DNA from: Fulvivirga imtechensis AK7
GTDB lineage: Bacteria > Bacteroidota > Bacteroidia > Cytophagales > Cyclobacteriaceae
Direction of reading: 5' to 3'
Length of the DNA stretch: 64,000 bases
Assembly (NCBI RefSeq): GCF_000331535.1
Contig: NZ_AMZN01000069.1
Location: 24,711-88,710, forward strand
The notes beneath the pieces were generated by a model. It did not search any database and had not been told where the DNA came from. It saw nothing but the letters and a program-made list of their open reading frames with translations. This document shows positions 9,545-17,239 of this stretch, in pieces. The stretch's first letter is position 1; each line of letters opens with the position of its first letter. The translations under genes and the position numbers were made by a program.

Positions 9545-10720
9545 TTGTTTAAGCGTGTACGATATTACATTTTTCTAAAAGACGTACTACTACTTGCTTT
9601 AAGTGCTTTTGGAGGCCCACAGGCTCATATAGCTTTGATGTTTGACCTGATGGTGAAAAAAAGAAGGTACCTCTCAGAAGAGGATCTGATAGAGCTTAAT
9701 GCACTTTGTCAGATCCTTCCGGGGCCTACGTCTACACAAACCATAACGGCTATCGGGTTTCGCATAGGAGGCCCCAACCTCGCTTATCTTACACTGTTGG
9801 TGTGGATGATACCGGCTGTAACTATTATGACAATTGCCGGCATAATCATTTCTCACTTACAAGCCCGGAGCATTTCGATTGAGTTCACCAAATTCATACA
9901 ACCAATGGCGGTGGGTTTTGTGAGTTATGCGGCTCTCCGCATTAGTCAGAAAGTTATAAAAACTAAAACTGCAGCGGTCATTTTGGTGCTGGCGGCGATT
10001 GGGTCATTTGTATTTAAGTCTCCTTTCGTTTTTCCACTGCTGATCCTGGCAGGCGGGGCTTTTACCGCATTTAAGTATAAGGCTCAACCCATTGAGGAGA
10101 AAGACCGGATCAAGATACAATGGGCAAATTTTATCCTGTGGGCAGGGTTCTTCGTATTTATCGCAGCGCTGGGTGGTGTCACCCGGTCCCTGCCCGTTCG
10201 GCTGCTGGAGAACTTCTACAGAAGCGGCAGTTTGATTTTTGGCGGTGGGCAGGTACTCATACCACTGCTCTATACCGAATTTGTTGAATTTAAGCGTTAC
10301 CTCACTTCCGAAGAATTTTTAACAGGCTATGCCATGGTGCAGACCGTACCCGGACCGGTATTTTCATTCTGTGCTTATATAGGCACATTGGCCATGCGTA
10401 ATTTTGGTATTGGGGGGCAGATTGTAGGTGCGTTGGTAGCATCCATAGGCATTTTTCTTCCCGGCACGTTTCTTATATTCTTTGTGATCAGGTTTTGGGA
10501 AGGGCTGAAGAAATATCGCATTATAAAGGCCTCGCTAGAGGGAATTAATGCAGCCAGTTCAGGAATGGTTGTCGCTGCAGCCGTGCTTATGTTCCTTCCA
10601 CTGGAGTCTAATGTGCAAAATATTGCGGTAATAGCAGGTACTTTTGTAGTGCTGGTGTTTACTAAAATTCCCGCCCCTGTGATTATCCTGCTTGGTTTGG
10701 GTGCCGGGTTTCTATTTTAA
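9545..10720 (+). CDS. chrA: ChrA-family chromate/anion transporter
   Basis: A 391-residue polytopic membrane protein made of two homologous halves, as in full-length ChrA. The N-terminal half carries the family signature around SAFGGPQAHIALM and the motif LPGPTSTQT. The second half repeats it as FGGGQVLIPLL and TVPGPVFSF. The start is TTG at 9545, preceded closely by GGGAG, 8 nt after the oxygenase stop. ChrA proteins export chromate by homology, but many in Bacteroidota are of untested specificity, and there is no ChrB regulator nearby. Confidence 0.9.
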   Translation: MFKRVRYYIFLKDVLLLALSAFGGPQAHIALMFDLMVKKRRYLSEEDLIELNALCQILPGPTSTQTITAIGFRIGGPNLAYLTLLVWMIPAVTIMTIAGIIISHLQARSISIEFTKFIQPMAVGFVSYAALRISQKVIKTKTAAVILVLAAIGSFVFKSPFVFPLLILAGGAFTAFKYKAQPIEEKDRIKIQWANFILWAGFFVFIAALGGVTRSLPVRLLENFYRSGSLIFGGGQVLIPLLYTEFVEFKRYLTSEEFLTGYAMVQTVPGPVFSFCAYIGTLAMRNFGIGGQIVGALVASIGIFLPGTFLIFFVIRFWEGLKKYRIIKASLEGINAASSGMVVAAAVLMFLPLESNVQNIAVIAGTFVVLVFTKIPAPVIILLGLGAGFLF

Positions 10721-11444
10721 ATACTTTTATACAGCTTTCCTAGGGATCAATCTGTCACTGTTGTTAGCTGTAATCTACTTACTTTTTTACACGAAGAATT
10801 TAAAACACAGTGAAGTTTTATTTGAATTCCAGAGAATATATAATTCACTAGCGCGGCTTGCTATCTATCTATATTTTTAATTTTTTGATGTGAGTTGACA
10901 TAGCTTCCGTGACCATAACCTTACCTTCGTTGCGATTTTGTCCTACTGTACCAGGTAGGTGTATTACAAATGGATCATGTTTGCTGAAGTGTGCTGAAGA
11001 GCAGTTTCCCTGCGAAAATTCAGTAATGTTTACCTGAACTTATGGCAAAAACACTGGCCTTTGGCCCAAAGCTGACTGGTTGGGTAGTACGGTTTTTGTA
11101 TGAAAAAGGGTCCTCGAATGGAGTAAATATTTTTTGCCATATTCCTCACCTTCTATTTTGGTTGATGTCATCGGTACATCTGTACAGCAGCATAAGCTCG
11201 TGATTGAATATAATTTCTGGTTTTTTAGGATGCGGTTCGGGCGGTTTTTTATGTTACCAGACGTCAGGAAGGATATTTTAATATAGAATATTTATATTTG
11301 GTTTATACGCATTTAAAGTTTAGTTTATATATTATTTATTTTATAATATATTTGAGAATCCAAAATCAAAACTGTTACTTTTTTGGAATTTAGAGGTTAA
11401 CGAAAAATTTTTACCACAGCATTTTTCACTTTGTTTAAGTATCT
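10721..11444. other. AT-rich intergenic region before the peptide block
   Basis: No gene is supported in these 724 bases. TATGGCAAAAA (11041-11051) is repeated in inverse at 11131-11141, enclosing 79 nt. The last 250 bases are very AT-rich and hold two perfect -7-type boxes, TATATTTG at 11293-11300 and 11347-11354. The second has a poor TTAG-like -33 element 22 nt upstream. These are the best promoter candidates for the gene starting at 11445. Confidence 0.5.
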
Positions 11445-12452
11445 ATGAAATATTTACATATAACGGATAGAGCTGGATCTGGCATTACAGATTTGCTCGA
11501 AGCCAATGAAATCGGTCAGCAGGGTCGTAGCATGGTTTACAGGCATTGCTATATCAGGCCCAAATTACATCATATTGCTTCAACTGTTGAATACTTACAA
11601 ATAAAATTGGCAGGAAGGGTAGTTGGTATGTGTGCCAATGTGAGCAGAACTTTGCTTAAGGAGCAGACAAAAGGATATTACTTTAGATATTTTTCTTTTT
11701 TGCCTGGATTTAGGGTAGAGGAGTTGCCTAAAACTAAGAAAAACAAAAATTCAGTCCTAAAACAAGAGATAAATAACTATTTAGCTGCTCTAAATATTGG
11801 GTTAACATATGCCTATGTTGATTTAAATAATCTGCGCTCCCGGGCAATATGTGACCTTTTTAACTTTCAGGAAGCAGGTCAGTTTTCAACAATTATTTTC
11901 TCCAGAATTTTTCCTAAAGCAGCTAATAACATTTCTAAAATAGATTTTATGGAAGTCAAAGAGCTACTTTGTGATCATTATAGAGATTATAACCTATTTA
12001 CCATTGATAATATTAAGTACGAACACGCGGACTATTATGTATTAAAACGTGATGGGAGGATCCTGGCCGGAATTGCAGCTACCAAAGAAAGATGGAAAAT
12101 ATTAAATATTCCAAGTGCTTTAGGTAAAGTGCTTTTGAAAGTAAAAATACCGTTTCTTCGCAGGCTATTCAATACTGACTATCGATTTCTTGCTATTGAG
12201 GGTATATATGCAAGGCAGGGTTGTGAAAATGAACTGAGCAACTTGCTAGAAGGTGTTCTGCAAGTTACCGGACATAACATAGCGATGATGTGGGCTGATA
12301 TAAAATCTCCTTTATATCGAACTCTGAAGTCCCTGCCCTTGGGCATATTATCTAAGTTTAAATCTGAAGTAAAGGCCAGTGTTATCGTAAGAAACTATGA
12401 AGCCGGCAAACCTTTAAAAAATATCTATATATCCGGATTTGATTTAACATAA
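11445..12452 (+). CDS. Acyltransferase-like (GNAT-fold?) protein of unknown function
   Basis: A 335-residue soluble protein without a signal peptide. The passage YAYVDLNNLRSRAICDLFNF near residue 125 resembles the GNAT motif where a residue run after VDxxNxRS leads into a phenylalanine-containing helix, and the fold appears duplicated. This is a weak judgement and no catalytic residue can be assigned. The gene starts the AT-rich block and ends 4 nt before the regulator gene, so the two are probably co-transcribed. A role in modifying the small peptide or the cell surface is possible but unproven. Confidence 0.55.
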   Translation: MKYLHITDRAGSGITDLLEANEIGQQGRSMVYRHCYIRPKLHHIASTVEYLQIKLAGRVVGMCANVSRTLLKEQTKGYYFRYFSFLPGFRVEELPKTKKNKNSVLKQEINNYLAALNIGLTYAYVDLNNLRSRAICDLFNFQEAGQFSTIIFSRIFPKAANNISKIDFMEVKELLCDHYRDYNLFTIDNIKYEHADYYVLKRDGRILAGIAATKERWKILNIPSALGKVLLKVKIPFLRRLFNTDYRFLAIEGIYARQGCENELSNLLEGVLQVTGHNIAMMWADIKSPLYRTLKSLPLGILSKFKSEVKASVIVRNYEAGKPLKNIYISGFDLT

Positions 12453-12456
12453 GGAA

Positions 12457-13674
12457 ATGGAAGGCTTGCTAGAAGAATCAAAGAGGCGATTGCTGTTGCC
12501 TACTATGGGGGCGAGGAGGAAACTGGTGATCGTTATGAACATTGTCTATGTGATAAGTACCATTTTTTTTCTTACATCGGAGAGGATTGCGGAAGGTAAG
12601 TTCGTCCCCCAAGTTTATCTTCTGTACTATATCTATGTACCGGCTATTATTTTAAATATTGGTTCTTTATTGTATAATCTTAGTGTTCTGGGAAAAGCAG
12701 AACTTTGGCAAAACATGCCGGAAATAAAGATCATGTTTTATGATAAAATAGCTGCATGGACAAGTATGGCAGCTATTATGATAATGAGTACTGCTAACAT
12801 GTTGGGTATAGGTAACCCGTCACAGGATGCAATTTTTACGGATTTTGCATTAGGACACGCCCTAATATTAGTAGTGGTTCTTGTTGTTGGACGTAAAGGA
12901 GCTACCATTTGGTTTGTAATAGTTTTGGGCATTTTATTGTATAGAAGCTTTGATTTGGGCTTTGATTATCAATATCACTATATGACGTCTTCGGAGGTTG
13001 TAAAATATGAAAATGCACTTAAGAATAACGAAAAATGGGCAATAGAACGGCAAGATGTTTTAAATCAATCAGGGCTAAACCCACCTAAGGTTTCCCGATA
13101 TATGAATATATGGCTAATTTTCATTGTAGTCAGCTATCTGACAGCATATTTCTTTTCGGGTATAACACTTGACCTAATTAAGGAAGTTCGCCCTGTTATA
13201 AACAACATTGAGGAAGTAGTAGAAGAAGGAAGTAAACTAAAGAATGAATTAGAACAGAGAAGAAATGAAGCTATCAAAGCAGCTCATCGAATAAGTCGTA
13301 CGGAAGAAACATTAAAAAAAATAGAAGAGGAACTTCATAAGTTAAGCTTTGAGCAGCGGAGTGCTTTCCAGCCTATTACCAGAGTAATTAAAGAAGAGTT
13401 ACAGAAGGAAATCAATAGAGATTATAGAGTCTTTGAATTGAGTTTTGATTTAACCCAAAATGGTCATTTTGAAAAGCTGCAAAAGAAATATCCACAACTT
13501 ACACCGAATGAAATGAAGCTTCTGGGCTATTTTAAACTTAATATGAGTAATAAAGATATTGCGGATTTAATGGGAATAAAATCCGATTCAATTAGGCAAT
13601 CTAGGTCTAGAATTAAGAAAAAACTGGGATTAACTAGTGAAAACTGGATGGAAGAGTTACTGAATGGTATATAA
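12457..13674 (+). CDS. Membrane-anchored LuxR-type transcription regulator
   Basis: A 405-residue one-piece sensor-regulator. About six hydrophobic segments fill residues 22-240, with a loop of about 60 residues before the last one. A charged coiled coil covers about 245-320. The C-terminal 65 residues form a LuxR/NarL-type helix-turn-helix: LTPNEMKLLGYFKLNMSNKD, followed by IADLMGIKSDSIRQSRSRIKKKLGL. The usual start of such domains (LTxrExevLxl...G.snkeIA) is clearly matched. It lies directly upstream of the small peptide gene with a repeated 9-bp site between them, so it probably controls that promoter in response to a membrane or extracellular cue, perhaps the peptide itself. Confidence 0.8.
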   Translation: MEGLLEESKRRLLLPTMGARRKLVIVMNIVYVISTIFFLTSERIAEGKFVPQVYLLYYIYVPAIILNIGSLLYNLSVLGKAELWQNMPEIKIMFYDKIAAWTSMAAIMIMSTANMLGIGNPSQDAIFTDFALGHALILVVVLVVGRKGATIWFVIVLGILLYRSFDLGFDYQYHYMTSSEVVKYENALKNNEKWAIERQDVLNQSGLNPPKVSRYMNIWLIFIVVSYLTAYFFSGITLDLIKEVRPVINNIEEVVEEGSKLKNELEQRRNEAIKAAHRISRTEETLKKIEEELHKLSFEQRSAFQPITRVIKEELQKEINRDYRVFELSFDLTQNGHFEKLQKKYPQLTPNEMKLLGYFKLNMSNKDIADLMGIKSDSIRQSRSRIKKKLGLTSENWMEELLNGI

Positions 13675-13707
13675 CTATATAAATAATTTATTATTATATA
13701 CACACTT

Positions 13708-13748
13708 TGTGACGTTAAATTACGCTGATGTATACGTTCTGTGACGTT
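13708..13748 (+). promoter_or_regulatory. Direct-repeat operator upstream of the peptide gene
   Basis: The 9-mer TGTGACGTT occurs at 13708-13716 and again at 13740-13748, 32 bp start to start, about three helical turns, so both sites face the same side of the DNA. The second copy ends 5 bp before the -33 element of the promoter below. This is the expected position for an activator such as the LuxR-type protein encoded just upstream. Confidence 0.55.
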
Positions 13749-13753
13749 CAGGA

Positions 13754-13786
13754 TTTGCAAAAGACTTTATTCGGAGGCTATACTTG
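13754..13786 (+). promoter_or_regulatory. Bacteroidota-type promoter of the double-glycine peptide gene
   Basis: TTTG at 13754-13757 is followed after 21 nt by TATACTTG at 13779-13786, one mismatch from the TAnnTTTG consensus of the Bacteroidota primary sigma factor. Transcription would start near 13793, leaving a 5-prime leader of about 45-75 nt depending on the start codon. Confidence 0.55.
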
Positions 13787-13836
13787 AAGTGATTTTATGG
13801 CCATAAATCCGAGTAAATGACATAGCTCGTTTAAAT

Positions 13837-14055
13837 ATGTCAATAACATATAAATCAATCGAAAAAATGAAAGAATTATCTTTAGAAAAAATGGAGAATG
13901 TTGAGGGCGGAGGCTGTGGCGTGGCAACTCAAGTTGTTCTTGGCTTTTGGGCAAGTGGAATTGGATATGCATTTGGAGCGGTATCCGGTGGAATCGGTTT
14001 TGTAGCCGGTATGGTAGCAACAGGAGCTGTTATTGCGGTATGTGAATACTACTAA
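13837..14055 (+). CDS. Small double-glycine-leader peptide precursor (bacteriocin- or pheromone-like)
   Basis: A 72-residue precursor. Residues 14-25, LSLEKMENVEGG, match the double-glycine leader consensus LSxxELxxIxGG, including L-12, S-11, M-7, V-4 and G-2/G-1. Cleavage after G25 would release 47 residues starting GCGVATQVV. The mature part is hydrophobic and glycine-rich, with several GxxxG spacings, and has exactly two cysteines (precursor positions 27 and 69) near its two ends, which suits one disulfide. The ATG at 13837 is used; an ATG at 13867 would give a shorter leader starting MKELSLEK. The PCAT exporter downstream is the expected protease and transporter. Antibacterial action or signalling are both possible. 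Confidence 0.85.
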   Translation: MSITYKSIEKMKELSLEKMENVEGGGCGVATQVVLGFWASGIGYAFGAVSGGIGFVAGMVATGAVIAVCEYY

Positions 14056-14086
14056 ACTTAACTTAAATCCCATTTATTAGGTAAGG

Positions 14087-14160
14087 ATCTGCCGAGGAAA
14101 GTTATTACTTCTTACTCCATTGGAGGGAAATTCGTTTTGCTTTAACTCTTTTTGGCAGAT
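14087..14160 (+). promoter_or_regulatory. Nested inverted repeats between peptide gene and exporter genes
   Basis: ATCTGCC (14087-14093) pairs with GGCAGAT (14154-14160), enclosing CTCCATTGGAG (14115-14125), itself a hairpin. It lies between the peptide stop and the next start codon. A stem here could partly stop transcription or protect the short peptide mRNA, giving more peptide than exporter. No clean T-run follows, so a full terminator is unlikely. Confidence 0.35.
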
Positions 14161-14203
14161 TCCTCCGCGAATTTCAAAGATCTAAGTACATATTTTACCC
14201 AGT

Positions 14204-14887
14204 ATGAAAATTTTTATTCTACTTTCTTACTATAAGCGATTGATTTTTAGAAATCCAAAGCTTTACTTCTATTTCATCACCTCCTTTATTGTCTACTTTA
14301 TTGTCGTTGGCATGCTCATATTCTTACAAACGGTAGAAACTTTGAATCTTTATTTTCATAGACTTCTCATCTTTTCCTATATATTTCAATTTTACTACAA
14401 TCATCTGTACTATGGATTGGGATGGGAATCTTCCTTCCGCCATTTTGTTGCATTTCAAATCAGAATGAAGAATATCATTTATATGTACATATTTTTAAAC
14501 CTTTCATATTTTGTGTTTTCTTTCATTTTAATAAAAGCTGTATCACTTACTCCTTGGCTTATAGTTGATTATAGCATCTTTAACATTATTATTTTGTATT
14601 TTATCATACCAAACTTATTGTTTCTTATTGTTTTTCCACTTCTGACCATCTATGTTGATTTGTTCAACAGCAAAAAGGGTTTGGTAATTCATAAGTTTTA
14701 TGGGTTTCCCTTACTGGTATTGACTATTGCATTTCCTGCTATGTTTCAATACTTGTGGTCAAATTTTTCTGTTGGTCCAGAATTAATTTCTTGCCTATCA
14801 ATTGTTTTTACAATAATTGTCATCAGCCGGTTTTCCCGGATAGTTAAATTTTGGGAGGATAGGTTATTACAAATTAAAGCAGAATAA
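14204..14887 (+). CDS. Integral membrane protein, putative ABC exporter subunit 1
   Basis: A 227-residue, strongly hydrophobic protein with about six membrane segments and Phe/Tyr/Ile-rich, AT-rich codons. I recognise no family. It sits 14 nt before an ABC ATPase gene and is followed by another polytopic protein, so it is likely a permease of a small ABC exporter. In bacteriocin clusters such three-gene exporters (LanFEG-like in arrangement) often give the producer immunity. That role is inferred only from position. Confidence 0.6.
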   Translation: MKIFILLSYYKRLIFRNPKLYFYFITSFIVYFIVVGMLIFLQTVETLNLYFHRLLIFSYIFQFYYNHLYYGLGWESSFRHFVAFQIRMKNIIYMYIFLNLSYFVFSFILIKAVSLTPWLIVDYSIFNIIILYFIIPNLLFLIVFPLLTIYVDLFNSKKGLVIHKFYGFPLLVLTIAFPAMFQYLWSNFSVGPELISCLSIVFTIIVISRFSRIVKFWEDRLLQIKAE

Positions 14888-14901
14888 ACATAGGTATTTT
14901 T

Positions 14902-15522
14902 ATGAATATTTATATTGAAAAATTAGACATTAGTGTGAAAAAATTTCATCTACATTGTCATGATTTAAATTTTGATGTAGGTGATACTTTTCTGATAACT
15001 GCACCGAATGGAAGTGGCAAGAGTATGTTTCTAAAGGGGATAGTCGGGTTGGTGAAAACCAGCTATAGAAAGATCAAAATTAATGGTGTATACACAAATG
15101 AATTAAACTTATCAAAAGTTATTGCGGCATATCTTGGAGAGGAATTTTTAATTCCATTTTACGAACCAATGGAATACTTCGAGTTGATCGGGAAAATAAA
15201 AGGCTTGGATGATTCTCAGATTAAGTTCGCAGTAGAGGGTATTAGCAAAATGTTTAATCAGGAGTGGCCTAAGAAATTTATCCGAGATTTATCGACTGGT
15301 ATGAAAAAGAAGGTGGGTTTGGCTGGGAGCTTGATAGGAAATCCTCAAATAATTATGTGGGATGAACCTTTTGAAAATGTAGATGATGAAGCACAGTGTT
15401 TACTTAGACAATTTATAGAAAACGATAAACGACTTATAATTTATTCCTCTCCCGTCAGGGACAACCTACCGCTTTCCAGAGTATTAGGTATTGAATCCGG
15501 GAGAGTTTTAATAGAACAGTAA
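14902..15522 (+). CDS. Short ABC-type ATPase of the peptide block
   Basis: A 206-residue nucleotide-binding subunit. Walker A is APNGSGKSMF (near residue 34), the signature is LSTGMKKKVGLAG, and Walker B is IIMWDEPFENVDD with the catalytic Glu present. The H-loop region reads LIIYSSPVRDN: the expected switch His is replaced by Pro, which is unusual and may mean slow or atypical hydrolysis. It lies between two membrane-protein genes and probably forms one transporter with them. Confidence 0.85.
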   Translation: MNIYIEKLDISVKKFHLHCHDLNFDVGDTFLITAPNGSGKSMFLKGIVGLVKTSYRKIKINGVYTNELNLSKVIAAYLGEEFLIPFYEPMEYFELIGKIKGLDDSQIKFAVEGISKMFNQEWPKKFIRDLSTGMKKKVGLAGSLIGNPQIIMWDEPFENVDDEAQCLLRQFIENDKRLIIYSSPVRDNLPLSRVLGIESGRVLIEQ

Positions 15523-15535
15523 GTATTTAGGTACC

Positions 15536-16108
15536 TTGAAGGCATATCTGTACATATATAAGATACTTGGTGATTACATCCGGAGAGTTGTTGCAAATTT
15601 TTTGTTTCAATTTTTCATTCTCCGGTACATAGAAATTACCTCCATATTGATAGCTGCTGTTGCCAGTGATATGTCTGAATCCAATGCAAATATTATTCTC
15701 GGAGTTGTTGCTTTAATTCAATTATTTCCATCTCTAATGATGAATGAAGGTTATGTTAAGGTTATACCGTATATAAGAGTTATTTATCTTAATAAGAACG
15801 TGGTTCCTTTTTACCTACTCCTCAATACCGTAATCCCATTTATGATATATCTAATGTTACTTCTATTGGCTGACCCTGGGTCGCACATCTTCCAAGATAT
15901 TAGTTTAATGTCTATTGTACTGTTTAATAATGCAATGTTTGCTCATTTTCTACATATTTTTTCATTTTCTATTAGGGATAGCATGTTGTATTTACCCATC
16001 ATGGTTGCCATTTACTTGATTGTGTTTATTCAGATTAATTTACTAGCAGCTCTTCCATTCACCGCAATGGCCATAACACTATTCATAATTAAAATCCGAA
16101 ACTATTAA
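15536..16108 (+). CDS. Integral membrane protein, putative ABC exporter subunit 2
   Basis: A 190-residue polytopic membrane protein with about five hydrophobic segments. The start is TTG at 15536, 13 nt after the ATPase stop; no earlier ATG is in frame. It has no recognisable family motif. Its placement after the ATPase suggests the second membrane component of the exporter. The N-terminal 30 residues (basic, aromatic) resemble a cytoplasmic lead-in to the first helix. Confidence 0.6.
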   Translation: MKAYLYIYKILGDYIRRVVANFLFQFFILRYIEITSILIAAVASDMSESNANIILGVVALIQLFPSLMMNEGYVKVIPYIRVIYLNKNVVPFYLLLNTVIPFMIYLMLLLLADPGSHIFQDISLMSIVLFNNAMFAHFLHIFSFSIRDSMLYLPIMVAIYLIVFIQINLLAALPFTAMAITLFIIKIRNY

Positions 16109-16121
16109 ATATCAATTATAT

Positions 16122-16757
16122 ATGAAGTTGAATACCTTTTACCTGTTTGGGCTCCTTATTTTATCGTCAATTATACTTGGTGTTTTATTGGACAAAATTA
16201 TACTTACGGATGAGGTTTTAGTTAATGGTTTTTACAATCAGCTGAGCTTGAGTAAAATAGAAGAACTAATTGATTACAAGGCCCGTCTGTCCTGGATAAA
16301 CTACATGGTTCTTCCTGTATTTTACTTCGTCAAAATCCTTCTCATTGGTATTTGGATACTTAGCTGGACAATATTTTTTGGTCATAAAATTAGCTTTAGA
16401 GAGATTTTAAGGGTGGTAATAAAAGCTGAATTCGTCTGGTTGATTCCTTCTTTAATTACCCTTATATGGTTTCATTTTATCGATACAAGTTACACACTTG
16501 TTGATATACAATATTTTCAGCCGCTTTCATTATTGAATTTTTTTAGCGTATCAGAGGTGGAAAATTGGCTTATTTTTCCATTACAAGCGCTTAGTTTATT
16601 TCAGGTGGCTTATATAATTTTCTTGGCGATTGGAATCAAGCAGGTTTTAAGCACTAATTATAATGCAGCTTTAACCTTTACTATTCCAGTTTATGGCTCG
16701 GCACTTATAACTTGGATTGTATTTATTACTTTTTTAAGTATGAACCTGGCCGCCTAG
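16122..16757 (+). CDS. Polytopic membrane protein, Yip1-like in outline
   Basis: A 211-residue protein with about five membrane segments. A long first helix is followed by an extracytoplasmic stretch of about 45 residues, then four closely spaced helices, including FPLQALSLFQVAYIIFLAIG. This layout recalls YIP1-domain proteins of Bacteroidota, but the match is by shape, not motif. It is 14 nt after the exporter subunit and directly adjoins the thioredoxin-like gene (the stop TAG is followed immediately by ATG), so it belongs to the same operon. Confidence 0.55.
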   Translation: MKLNTFYLFGLLILSSIILGVLLDKIILTDEVLVNGFYNQLSLSKIEELIDYKARLSWINYMVLPVFYFVKILLIGIWILSWTIFFGHKISFREILRVVIKAEFVWLIPSLITLIWFHFIDTSYTLVDIQYFQPLSLLNFFSVSEVENWLIFPLQALSLFQVAYIIFLAIGIKQVLSTNYNAALTFTIPVYGSALITWIVFITFLSMNLAA

Positions 16758-17234
16758 ATGAAAAAGAAGGCAATTCTTACTTTAGCTTTTTTGTTATTGT
16801 TGACTATTGGATGGGTAGGGTTTAAGGGAATTCGAAGACTCAACAAAAAGGCGGCGATCGAAAAAAAACAAGGTGACCTCTCATTGATGTTAAATCAAAT
16901 CAATCAGGCTGATACTGATATCACCCCTACAACCATTCTTATCTTTTTTAATAGCGAATGCGAGCACTGCCAAGAGGAAATCAAGGAGGTCAGTAAAAAC
17001 ATTGGTGAATTAAAAAAGTATCAATTGTTTCTAATTTCCTATGAACCAGAAAATGAAGCTCTTGCTTTTTTAAGTAGGTATAACCTATCCAATTTCTATC
17101 TTAAATCCTCCCCTGAAAAAGTGATTTCTGCATTTGAGGGTAGTGTCCCTCAAACACTTATTTATAAAAAAGGTAAGCTGATCCAACATTTCAAGGGAGA
17201 AGTAAAAATCGAGACTATTTTAGATCTTTTATAA
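16758..17234 (+). CDS. Membrane-anchored thioredoxin-like protein with CEHC motif
   Basis: A 158-residue protein. Residues 5-22 form a membrane anchor or signal segment, so the rest should face the periplasm. A thioredoxin-like core follows with the redox motif in NSECEHCQEEI (C-x-x-C) and the cis-Pro loop in GSVPQTLIYKKGK. It resembles TlpA/ResA-type or bacteriocin-associated thioredoxins. Because the neighbouring peptide has exactly two cysteines, this protein may form or reduce its disulfide; alternatively it keeps the exporter's peptidase cysteine reduced. It is 5 nt before the PCAT gene. Confidence 0.8.
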   Translation: MKKKAILTLAFLLLLTIGWVGFKGIRRLNKKAAIEKKQGDLSLMLNQINQADTDITPTTILIFFNSECEHCQEEIKEVSKNIGELKKYQLFLISYEPENEALAFLSRYNLSNFYLKSSPEKVISAFEGSVPQTLIYKKGKLIQHFKGEVKIETILDLL

Positions 17235-17239
17235 CGGTA

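Noticed and set aside
8565..10720. Reading of the oxygenase and ChrA genes as part of the peptide cluster
   Set aside because: They are separated from it by 724 gene-free bases, differ in base composition, and are closely spaced after the chemosensory operon.
10692..10880. Small rightward frame of 62 codons overlapping the end of chrA
   Set aside because: It starts inside chrA, has no family likeness and an AT-driven composition.
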